From contig JAFUDD010000442.1 of the NCBI GenBank assembly GCA_017459315.1, positions 1 to 6,019 of the forward strand: a stretch of 6,019 nucleotides of DNA, written 5' to 3'. The stretch's first letter is position 1; every line of letters starts with the position of its first letter. The notes beneath the pieces are model-generated. The model was given only the letters and a program-made list of their open reading frames with translations, was not told the DNA's origin and did not search any database. A program made the translations under genes and the position numbers. Source of the DNA: Clostridia bacterium. GTDB lineage: Bacteria; Bacillota_A; Clostridia; Christensenellales; CAG-138. Positions 1 through 4,847 of this stretch are shown in pieces.

Positions 1-704
1 ATGATCACCGCGTCGCCCGCGGCGATTTCCTTGTCCTCCGTGCCGTAGGCCTTGATGGTCTCGGCATGGTTGATTTTCTCGGCAAGCCGCGTCGTCAGCG
101 CCGCGATCCTCGTCTGGATCTTGTTCCGAATCCTGAACGTGAGACGGCCGGACACGAACGAGCCTAAGAACACGACCGGGATCACGCCGAGCAGCGTCAG
201 CGTCAGCACCGGACGCCCGATCCCCGCAACCTGCACGGTCGCCACGACAAGGTAGTACAGCCGCGGGATCTCATTGATCATCAGATCGACAAGGAACGGG
301 CTGTTCTTCGTCGTATCCTCGGTGAGACGCGTGATCAGCTCGCGCGGGTCGCCGCTTTCCACGTCGGCAGTTTTCAGATAGAACACGCGCTCGGCGGCAT
401 ACCGCTGCAGGTTCCGATCCACCTTTGCGGTTACGATCCCCTGCAAATGCGCGCCGATGACCTTCAAAAGCACGATGGCGATGCCGATCAAAAACGCGAG
501 CAGCAGCGGCCCCGTTGCATCCGCAAGGTTGTCCCGCGGCGCAAGCGCATCCGCCGTTTGATTGGCGAACACAAGCGCGAGCTGCGCCGCGCCGAGGCTC
601 AGCAAAAAGCAGACGGCCATCAGCGCCCACGGCAGCCCCGCGCGGAAGATCATCGTAAAGTAGTTGCGCCAAACGTGTGTCCGTTCGGCCTTGGTTGAAC
701 GCAT
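1..704 (-). CDS. ABC transporter, exporter-type permease domain (N-terminal part; gene runs off the window)
   Basis: Membrane subunit of an ABC exporter, probably the usual half-transporter with a C-terminal ATPase domain. Only the first 234 residues are in the window, so the ATPase part and substrate cannot be seen. Hydrophobic segments lie at about residues 23-46, 66-90, 147-163 and 165-186. Residues 105-135 (AERVFYLKTADVESGDP, then RELITRLTED) match the first intracellular-loop pattern of ABC exporters, and 209-226 (EKINHAETIKAYGTEDKE) matches the loop before the last two helices that contacts the ATPase. The ATG at 704 is chosen because AAGGCGG lies 7 bases upstream; an in-frame GTG two codons earlier (710) would leave too little room for that site. 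It starts 16 bp after the hydrolase stop, so the two are almost certainly co-transcribed. Multidrug or peptide export is only inferred from the TetR/hydrolase context. Confidence 0.9.
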   Translation of the reverse strand, partial: MRSTKAERTHVWRNYFTMIFRAGLPWALMAVCFLLSLGAAQLALVFANQTADALAPRDNLADATGPLLLAFLIGIAIVLLKVIGAHLQGIVTAKVDRNLQRYAAERVFYLKTADVESGDPRELITRLTEDTTKNSPFLVDLMINEIPRLYYLVVATVQVAGIGRPVLTLTLLGVIPVVFLGSFVSGRLTFRIRNKIQTRIAALTTRLAEKINHAETIKAYGTEDKEIAAGDAVI

Positions 705-720
705 TGTCACCCCGCCTTTC

Positions 721-1647
721 TTATCCCAAATAGTCTTTCAGCCATTGTTCCAGATCCGGGTATGCGTCCCGGACAACCCGCTTCATCTGCGGTGAAATGA
801 TAAACGCATGACATAGCTTCGGATAGGTCAGAAGTCTTGCATCGTTGCCCGCCGCTTTCAGCTTTTCGTACAGCTGCTTTGCATCATCCAGCAGACATTC
901 GCACTCGCTTGCGCTCACCGTGACCGGCGGCAGCCCAGAAAGATTGCCGTACAGCGGCGATACAAGCGGGTCCGTTTCCTCGCCCGGCAGAAAGTACACG
1001 CCGCGCATGTTCTCGATAATGCCCTCGGTTACGATGAAATCCTCTTTGAGCGAAAACTTTCGATAACTGTCTGTATACTCGGCCAATTGCGCGGCGGGGG
1101 AATTTGCGTACACCGCCTTTGGCAGCGGCAGCCCCTTTTCCCGCAGCAGCAGCGAGAGCGCAACGACCAGATTTCCGCCCGCGGATTCCCCGAGCAGCAC
1201 GATGTTTTCGGGCTTGTACCGCGCAAGCAGATACCGGTATCCGTCCAGACAATCGCTCGTCGCACAAGGGTGCCGGAATTCCGGCGCAAGCCGATAGTCG
1301 ATCGAAAACACGTTGTACCCGAAGCGCTTGGCAAGCGTGGAAACAAACGGCATCCGCGCCTTGGTGCATGCGCCGACAAATCCGCCGCCGTGGATGTAAT
1401 ACACGATCTTATCCGCAGGATTGTCCGGCTTTGTCACCATCCATGCGCCCGCGTTCGGCAGAGCGACCGGCTCGATCGAAAGCCCCTCGAGGAGCTCCTT
1501 CGGGCAGGTCGTGATGTCCCGATCCTGCGCCCGGTTGTCCGCTGTCGTCTTTTCGATCCACGCCGTCTTTTCTTCGTCCGTGAAAACCTTCGGTTTGATG
1601 CGGCAGATCCACACGATCACGCGCATCATCCAGTTCGGCAGTTCCAA
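721..1647 (-). CDS. Alpha/beta hydrolase, HSL (family IV) esterase/lipase-like
   Basis: Cytoplasmic serine hydrolase of the hormone-sensitive-lipase group, likely cleaving small esters or lactones; the true substrate is unknown. It has 308 residues, typical for the family. Visible motifs: oxyanion-hole HGGG at 86-89, nucleophile elbow GESAGG at 153-158 (Ser155), and histidine in KLCHAF (His280). The acid position is unusual: the stretch ASECECLLDD (246-255) lacks the common DPL motif, so Glu250, or less likely Asp254, would complete the triad; a Glu acid is known in some family members such as mycobacterial LipF. There is no signal peptide. The start is TTG at 1647: AGGAGGG at 1661-1655 sits 7 bases upstream. 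An upstream in-frame TTG at 1704 would add 19 residues but lacks a site and lies upstream of the likely transcription start. It is first gene of an operon with the ABC exporter, divergent from the TetR gene. Confidence 0.92.
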   Translation of the reverse strand: MELPNWMMRVIVWICRIKPKVFTDEEKTAWIEKTTADNRAQDRDITTCPKELLEGLSIEPVALPNAGAWMVTKPDNPADKIVYYIHGGGFVGACTKARMPFVSTLAKRFGYNVFSIDYRLAPEFRHPCATSDCLDGYRYLLARYKPENIVLLGESAGGNLVVALSLLLREKGLPLPKAVYANSPAAQLAEYTDSYRKFSLKEDFIVTEGIIENMRGVYFLPGEETDPLVSPLYGNLSGLPPVTVSASECECLLDDAKQLYEKLKAAGNDARLLTYPKLCHAFIISPQMKRVVRDAYPDLEQWLKDYLG

Positions 1648-1654
1648 AAGGCAT

Positions 1655-1661
1655 CCCTCCT
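1655..1661 (-). promoter_or_regulatory. Ribosome binding site that fixes a TTG start
   Basis: AGGAGGG on the minus strand is near-perfect and ends 7 bases before TTG at 1647. No ATG lies in frame at a suitable distance; the ATG inside GGGATGCC is in another frame and too close. This decides the start of the hydrolase. Confidence 0.85.
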
Positions 1662-1668
1662 TTTTCGG

Positions 1669-1697
1669 TTGCGATCCGGAGCATTGTTTGTTATAAT
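1669..1697 (+). promoter_or_regulatory. Promoter of the TetR-family gene
   Basis: TTGCGA (1669-1674), a 17-bp spacer, then a perfect TATAAT (1692-1697) on the plus strand. Transcription would begin near 1704, giving a leader of about 79 bases before the regulator's ATG at 1783. The -10 box lies inside a palindrome and overlaps the leftward -10 box, as expected for a shared control region. Confidence 0.7.
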
Positions 1698-1706
1698 GTA
1701 TCAAAC
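1686..1706. promoter_or_regulatory. Candidate TetR operator (imperfect 21-bp palindrome)
   Basis: GTTTG (1686-1690) and CAAAC (1702-1706) are perfect inverted arms around an 11-base centre with some further symmetry; 15 of 21 positions match their own reverse complement. It covers the TATAAT of the rightward promoter and the TATAAC of the leftward one. Binding here would block both promoters, the usual way TetR-family proteins control themselves and a divergent neighbour. Assignment to this regulator is inferred from position. Confidence 0.5.
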
Positions 1707-1718
1707 TGTTCCATAAAC
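1690..1718 (-). promoter_or_regulatory. Possible promoter of the hydrolase-ABC operon
   Basis: On the minus strand TATAAC (1695-1690) is a good -10 box, but the -35 region 16 to 18 bp upstream (TTTATG, TGTTTA or GTTTAT) is poor. A start near 1683 would place the hydrolase's TTG about 36 bases downstream. A weak -35 would fit a promoter that is mostly off or needs relief of repression. The call rests on position and the -10 box. Confidence 0.45.
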
Positions 1719-1782
1719 ATCATAGCAGGACGAAACGGCGTTGACAAGGCGCGAAAAAATTTGGCACAAAAGGGGCGATTCT

Positions 1783-2304
1783 ATGCCAAAACGTAAAAGA
1801 CTGGTAAAGGTGACGGATTTGATCACGGAAGGGCTGTGTCGATTGGTGGAGAAGGGCGAGAAGCCGTACAGCGAATTGACCGTGCAGGACATTGTGGACG
1901 AGGCGGGCGTGTGCCGCAATTCATTCTATCGGAACTACGCGGAAAAGGACGATATTTTCCGCAAGCAGTTTTCGGAGATCATATCGTCGCCGACGGACGC
2001 AGAGCCGCCCGCGCATTTTGACTATTTTGATATTTTCCGGTTCTCATGTCGAATTTTCGAGCAGCATCAGCGGTTCTTCCGCTGCTTTTACCGCGCCAAT
2101 CCGGCGGTCTACTTTGAAACGATTGTCGGACAGATCATCCGCTCCAACAATCCCGCCGACTCGATCGAGCCAAGGGCCTACTATCTCTATGCGGCGCGAG
2201 CATGGACTGGCGTCGGTCTCATGACCGAATGGCTGCTGCGCGGCTGCGAACTGGAAATAGACGCGCTCACGGACGTGCTGAAAGGGTTCTTTAGCAAGCG
2301 GTAA
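1783..2304 (+). CDS. TetR/AcrR-family transcriptional regulator
   Basis: A 173-residue DNA-binding regulator, at the short end for TetR proteins. The N-terminal helix-turn-helix is clear: residues 32-51 read LTVQDIVDEAGVCRNSFYRN, followed by YAEKDDIF. The C-terminal ligand domain contains a Trp-rich helix near residues 140-155 (ARAWTGVGLMTEWLLRG), similar to small Firmicutes regulators with a TetR_C_7-type domain (PF14278, by pattern only). The ATG at 1783 is chosen because AAAGGGG (1768-1775, spacer 7) precedes it; an in-frame TTG at 1741 would add 14 residues but has no good site. It is divergent from the hydrolase-ABC operon and probably represses that operon and itself. The ligand is unknown. 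No convincing terminator follows the stop. Confidence 0.92.
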   Translation: MPKRKRLVKVTDLITEGLCRLVEKGEKPYSELTVQDIVDEAGVCRNSFYRNYAEKDDIFRKQFSEIISSPTDAEPPAHFDYFDIFRFSCRIFEQHQRFFRCFYRANPAVYFETIVGQIIRSNNPADSIEPRAYYLYAARAWTGVGLMTEWLLRGCELEIDALTDVLKGFFSKR

Positions 2305-2430
2305 AAACCGGATCAAGGACGCCGCGGCAAAAGAGGAGCGGTGATACTTCAAATTATCCTGTTCGTGTCAGCGGCGGATGTACACGGCTACCTTCCCAGA
2401 ACAGAGTCTGCTTAACAGACAAAAAGAAAT
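2305..2430. other. Intergenic DNA, no gene seen
   Basis: The stretch between the TetR stop and the terminator hairpin has no supported frame on either strand. It holds only a small GTCTG/CAGAC stem (2406-2420) and a GCCGCGGC palindrome near 2322, neither with the T-run needed for a rightward terminator. Confidence 0.5.
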
Positions 2431-2466
2431 CGAGTGGAGATAACTCAAATCCGTTATCACCACTCG
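2419..2466 (-). terminator. Rho-independent terminator for the lipoprotein gene
   Basis: CGAGTGG-A-GATAAC (2431-2444) pairs with GTTATC-A-CCACTCG (2453-2466): 13 base pairs around a single A-A mismatch, with an 8-base loop. Read on the minus strand the stem is followed by ATTTCTTTTTG, a U-rich tail. It lies about 118 bases after the leftward lipoprotein gene's stop. On the plus strand no T-run follows, so it would not end TetR transcription in the standard way. It directly abuts the left copy of the 60-bp repeat. Confidence 0.65.
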
Positions 2467-2468
2467 AC

Positions 2469-2550
2469 ATGGCAAATCACGCTAATTTGGATACCGATGC
2501 ACCCCACCTCGCTTCCCGGGGTGCGTTTGACCGTAAGGTGAGGTGAATCA
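2469..2550 (+). repeat. Left copy of the 60-bp module with a degenerate 22-bp array (IS-end-like)
   Basis: Positions 2469-2528 match 4711-4770 at 56 of 60 positions in the same orientation. The first 27 bases are identical. The second part forms a stem, GATGCACCCC (2496-2505) against GGGGTGCGTT (2518-2527), using two G-T wobbles. A second unit, GAGGTGAATCA, starts at 2540, exactly 22 bp after the GGGG at 2518, so the array seen at the right copy is present here in decayed form. No coding function is supported. It probably derives from the end of an IS21-like insertion element; the family name is inference. Confidence 0.75.
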
Positions 2551-2583
2551 AAGCTATTTATGAAATAAATGACCGGTTCTGTT

Positions 2584-3957
2584 TTACTTCTTCAGGAATA
2601 CTTCTTGAGGATCGGACACGGTATTGCCGTTCATATATCCCCATTCGAACACCCTGCAATCGTTGGTGCAGGCATAGAATGTGGATCGGATGCAGGCGGA
2701 TTCCCTGTCCGTTTCGTCGATGGCGATTGTTGCACCGCAGCAAGCAACGTCTTCCATGACCTTGACAAGCGTATAATCCTCATTGTGTCTTTCTGTTCTC
2801 TGTTCCGTATAGACGGAATTAACAGCGGCAGTGTATGCCCAAAGACTGGCATCATCCATCAGGATATAGGTATTGACTCCGTCCGAACAGACATCTTTTA
2901 CACCGCTGCAGATGGGATAGGGATTTTCGAGCGTATATTCGTCCGCGCACCAGAGCTCGCCGTCCTTCGTCTTGGCAAACAGATAGAAATAGGAACCCGC
3001 GATCATCTCCGTCTCGCAGTTATCAAAGAAGATCGTTTCGACATTTTCCAGCAGCGCGGGCCTGTCGCTCGTGTCCATAGAGCCGTAAACTCTGTGCAGC
3101 GTGCCGGCTGTGTCGATATAATAACTGCATTGGAAGAACGAATCCCAATAGACCTTTTCGACATTGGGAATCGCAAGCGTATTGACGTGCAGCGTACCAT
3201 CGCTTGTGAGATAATTGCAGAGGGGATAAAGCGCTTTTACATCGGATGCAACGAATTCCGGATCTTCGGTCAAGCCGATCGAGAAATGATCGATCCGTGC
3301 CAGTGTGCCGTTGGCAAGAAGAGCACACCAGCCGTCGACATCAACGACGCCGTCGATTATCCGTGGCTCCATCAGCTCTGCCTGCTGTTCTGCAGTCATC
3401 TCCTCCCATTCGCCGGGCATCTGTACGCCGCCCCAGAGAATGAGCTGACCTTTGTCGTTGATCGCGCAACCAAGCGCGGCATTGATGACGTGATCCATGA
3501 GATGAATAGGTTCGGGATGGTACTCCATGTCCATTAGCTCGCCGTAGTTGATCTCCGGTTCAGATTCATGCCAGCCCATTAATTCGCCGTCATCACGGAT
3601 GACGAGATTGACGTTGTTGTAATTGATCGCTGTTTCCCAGCAGGGGATAAATACCTTAACACCGTGGATGATAAAACGGCCGGTTAAAAGGTCGTACATA
3701 GCGCCGTCATCGTTAATCAGGTAATGCCCACGGATCGCAGGCAGTTCCATAGCCGCTGCATAGTTGGCGAGCGCGAGTGTTTCTTCCGGCGTGGGCATTT
3801 CAGCCGGGTCTGGCGCTTTGGTCACAGGAGGTTCGGTTGAGCTGACGTTTACGGGCTTGATGGGATCGGATGCGACCGGCTTTTCCACACATGCTGCAGA
3901 TGACAGCAGAACTGCAAGCGCGAGGATGACAACAAATAATCTGATAAAACTATTCAT
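2584..3957 (-). CDS. Secreted lipoprotein with RCC1-like beta-propeller repeats
   Basis: A 457-residue exported protein. The N-terminus has MNSFIR, a hydrophobic core (residues 7-20) and a lipobox-like SSAAC with Cys23 as lipidation site; -3 is Ser rather than Leu, so the box is not perfect. A Pro/Thr/Ser-rich linker (about 24-60) follows. The rest holds at least nine short motifs of the form DG-x-L-x-x-W: near 83 (DDGAMY), 121 (RDDGELMGW), 167 (NDKGQLILWG), 215 (ANGTLARI), 252 (SDGTLHV), 283 (TAGTLHRVYG), 331 (KDGELWCA), 368 (DDASLWAY) and 432 (NDCRVFEWG). This matches degenerate RCC1-type blades, and the protein would sit on the outer face of the membrane as a binding or scaffold protein. 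The ATG at 3957 is preferred over TTG at 3969, since TTGGAG lies 6 bases upstream of it. Its partner or ligand is unknown. Confidence 0.85.
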   Translation of the reverse strand: MNSFIRLFVVILALAVLLSSAACVEKPVASDPIKPVNVSSTEPPVTKAPDPAEMPTPEETLALANYAAAMELPAIRGHYLINDDGAMYDLLTGRFIIHGVKVFIPCWETAINYNNVNLVIRDDGELMGWHESEPEINYGELMDMEYHPEPIHLMDHVINAALGCAINDKGQLILWGGVQMPGEWEEMTAEQQAELMEPRIIDGVVDVDGWCALLANGTLARIDHFSIGLTEDPEFVASDVKALYPLCNYLTSDGTLHVNTLAIPNVEKVYWDSFFQCSYYIDTAGTLHRVYGSMDTSDRPALLENVETIFFDNCETEMIAGSYFYLFAKTKDGELWCADEYTLENPYPICSGVKDVCSDGVNTYILMDDASLWAYTAAVNSVYTEQRTERHNEDYTLVKVMEDVACCGATIAIDETDRESACIRSTFYACTNDCRVFEWGYMNGNTVSDPQEVFLKK

Positions 3958-3973
3958 GAGAAACTCCAATTCC

Positions 3974-4030
3974 AGCAGGCAGTTCCTGCTTTCGACTGTC
4001 TACTATATAATACTATGGAAGCGAGCACAA
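3974..4030 (-). promoter_or_regulatory. Probable promoter and leader hairpin of the lipoprotein gene
   Basis: On the minus strand TTGTGC (4030-4025), a 17-bp spacer and TATAGT (4007-4002) form a moderate promoter, with transcription beginning near 3995. The leader contains a small stem, AGCAGG (3974-3979) with CCTGCT (3985-3990), just before the ribosome binding site GGAG at 3967-3964. The -35 box matches the consensus at only three positions. Its upstream edge is about 20 bp from the first residue of the tag remnant. Confidence 0.4.
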
Positions 4031-4051
4031 GGTTGCTGATATATCCCTGTT

Positions 4052-4333
4052 TTGCAAAATATATTTTTGAAAGAGCAATGTTATCAGCGAGTACGCGAAG
4101 AATTTGGCAGTTTCTGCGATTATATTTGGGCTTTCTCAGGTGGAAGGACAATCTTATATCAAGGACATGCAACGGGGCTAATCCCGGTTAGCAATGGTCT
4201 TTCCAACAAGATAAGCAACAACTTGAAAAGGCGTGGCTTCAAATATGTTGGACCTATCACCATATACTCACATTTGCAGGCATGCGGAACTATCAACGAC
4301 CACGATAAAGATTGCCCCTGTTGGATGAAATAG
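4052..4333 (+). pseudogene. tag: 5'-truncated remnant of 3-methyladenine DNA glycosylase I
   Basis: The frame encodes about 93 residues that match the C-terminal half of Tag, an enzyme that removes 3-methyladenine from alkylated DNA. Recognised features in order: EEFGSFCDYIWAF (16-28), then SNGLSNKISNNLKRRGFKYVG (48-67, the ALSKDLKKRGFKFVG region), IYSHLQACGTINDH (71-84), and DCPCW at the end. His84 and Cys88 correspond to two of the four zinc ligands of E. coli Tag (His175, Cys179). The N-terminal half, with the other zinc ligands (Cys4, His17) and the base-binding pocket and catalytic region, is missing: the frame is closed by TGA at 4037 and nothing upstream resembles it. There is no ribosome binding site or ATG. 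The surviving part has no frameshift, so truncation may be recent. Breakage by a rearrangement linked to the nearby repeats is likely but not proven. Confidence 0.85.
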
Positions 4334-4427
4334 TAAGCGAATACCCAACCGTAACGAAGAGACGAGATCATGAGGTAAAATGATACTTTCCATGCAATAG
4401 CAAAGCGACAATCAGTACTTTAGTTCA
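4334..4427. other. Short intergenic stretch, nothing recognised
   Basis: AT-rich DNA between the tag remnant and the 20-bp repeat array. No supported frame, hairpin or promoter was seen. Confidence 0.5.
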
Positions 4428-4523
4428 CTCGTACACGATTACCCTATCTCGTACACGAAATACCTATCTCGTACACGATTACCCTATCTCGCACACGATT
4501 ACCCCCATCTCGCACACGATTTC
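4428..4523. repeat. Array A: five direct repeats with a 20-bp period (CTCGYACACGA core)
   Basis: Units start at 4428, 4448, 4468, 4488 and 4509. The first and third are identical (CTCGTACACGATTACCCTAT); the second differs in the middle; the fourth has CTCGCACACGA and one extra base; the fifth is cut after CTCGCACACGATT. The regular period of two helical turns suggests a series of protein binding sites on one DNA face. Read on the minus strand, an inverted half repeat comes first and the direct units follow. Terminal repeats of an IS21-like element fit best; iterons of an integrated replicon are an alternative, but no replication gene is nearby. Confidence 0.8.
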
Positions 4524-4544
4524 AGAGTCGGTCGAGATGGGTGT
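4501..4544. repeat. Inverted half repeat closing array A
   Basis: CCCATCTCG (4504-4512) pairs with CGAGATGGG (4533-4541), extended by two further outer pairs after one mismatch. The left arm spans the junction of units 4 and 5. The array thus starts with an inverted unit, as array B does. Confidence 0.65.
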
Positions 4545-4668
4545 TTTGCTGTAAGTGGTCGAAAATCGACTGGATGAGCATGAATGATGAGATTGCCTGA
4601 ACAGATATTCGTGTGCAAGAAGCCGAAAAAGCCTATAGTATAAGGACTTTTCCGCAGGGGAAAGGCGC
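4545..4668. other. Spacer between arrays A and B, no gene supported
   Basis: Short frames exist on both strands but none has a start site or recognisable product. Two small stems are visible: GTCGA-AAA-TCGAC (4558-4570) and CTTTTCC with GGGAAAG (about 4647-4663, one G-T pair). If arrays A and B are element ends, this would be internal or leftover element DNA. Confidence 0.4.
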
Positions 4669-4710
4669 AAAAAAGAAGGACCCTAATTGTATCCAAATCA
4701 GAGTCCTTCT
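4669..4710 (-). terminator. Terminator-like hairpin abutting the right 60-bp repeat
   Basis: AGAAGGAC (4674-4681) pairs perfectly with GTCCTTCT (4703-4710), and inner pairs CT/AG and ATT/AAT extend the stem. On the minus strand the hairpin is followed by TTTTTT (4674-4669), the form of a rho-independent terminator. No leftward gene that needs it is evident except a doubtful small frame at 5016-5198. It would shield the DNA to its left from leftward transcription. Confidence 0.6.
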
Positions 4711-4770
4711 ATGGCAAATCACGCTAATTTGGATACCAATGCACCCCACCTTGCTTCGCGGGGTGCATTT
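4711..4770 (+). repeat. Right copy of the 60-bp module
   Basis: It matches 2469-2528 with four differences in 60 bases; the first 27 are identical. It contains a perfect 10-bp inverted pair, AATGCACCCC (4738-4747) and GGGGTGCATT (4760-4769), with a 12-base loop. The sequence upstream differs completely from that of the left copy, although both are terminator-like hairpins, so the boundary of homology is sharp at 4711/2469. Confidence 0.85.
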
Positions 4771-4847
4771 TGGCATGAGACGGGGTGCAAATTACTGTGA
4801 GGAGGGGTGCATTTAGCCACAGGGTGGGGTGCATTTCCGGAGGTAGA
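4760..4847 (+). repeat. Array B: four direct repeats with an exact 22-bp period (GGGGTGCATTT core)
   Basis: GGGGTGCA occurs at 4760, 4782, 4804 and 4826, each exactly 22 bases after the last; three units continue ATTT and one AAAT. The remaining 11 bases of each unit vary. Conserved 11-bp blocks one side of two helical turns apart are typical of repeated binding sites for a transposase, as in the multiple terminal repeats of IS21-family elements. No transposase frame is present nearby, so this is a solo or derived end. Confidence 0.85.

Noticed and set aside
447..698. Frames opposite or in another phase to the ABC permease region
   Set aside because: The frame starting at 704 on the minus strand stays open to the window edge and shows exporter loop motifs. 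The others are Arg/Ala-rich shadows.
1645..1704. Longer hydrolase start at the TTG at 1704
   Set aside because: It has no ribosome binding site, would start upstream of the likely transcription start, and adds residues not matching the family. TTG at 1647 has a near-perfect site.
1087..1716. 209-codon plus-strand frame and other frames opposite the hydrolase
   Set aside because: The minus strand carries HGGG, GESAGG and a catalytic His in a family-length protein. Opposing frames are Arg/Ala-rich by-products of GC-rich codons.
1741..1746. Perfect TTGACA as a -35 box for the TetR gene
   Set aside because: No acceptable -10 box lies 15-19 bp downstream. TTGCGA-17-TATAAT upstream is much better.
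2469..2546. Small peptide starting MANHANLDT in both module copies
   Set aside because: Neither ATG has a ribosome binding site, and the frames diverge and stop soon after the repeat. Kept only as a codon-pattern observation.
2569..3537. Long 322-codon open frame on the plus strand opposite the lipoprotein gene
   Set aside because: It is antisense to a gene with signal peptide, lipobox, ribosome binding site and repeated motifs. The antisense product has no recognisable feature and no good start site.
4428..4523. Iterons of a plasmid-type replication origin
   Set aside because: No replication initiator or partition gene is in the window, and the inverted lead unit fits an element end better. 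It cannot be fully excluded.
4613..4816. 67-codon plus-strand frame running through the right repeat
   Set aside because: It crosses the hairpin, the module and three array units, has no start site, and has no counterpart in frame at the left copy.
4428..4847. CRISPR array
   Set aside because: The periods of 20 and 22 bp with cores of about 11 bp are too short for repeat plus spacer, and no cas gene is present.
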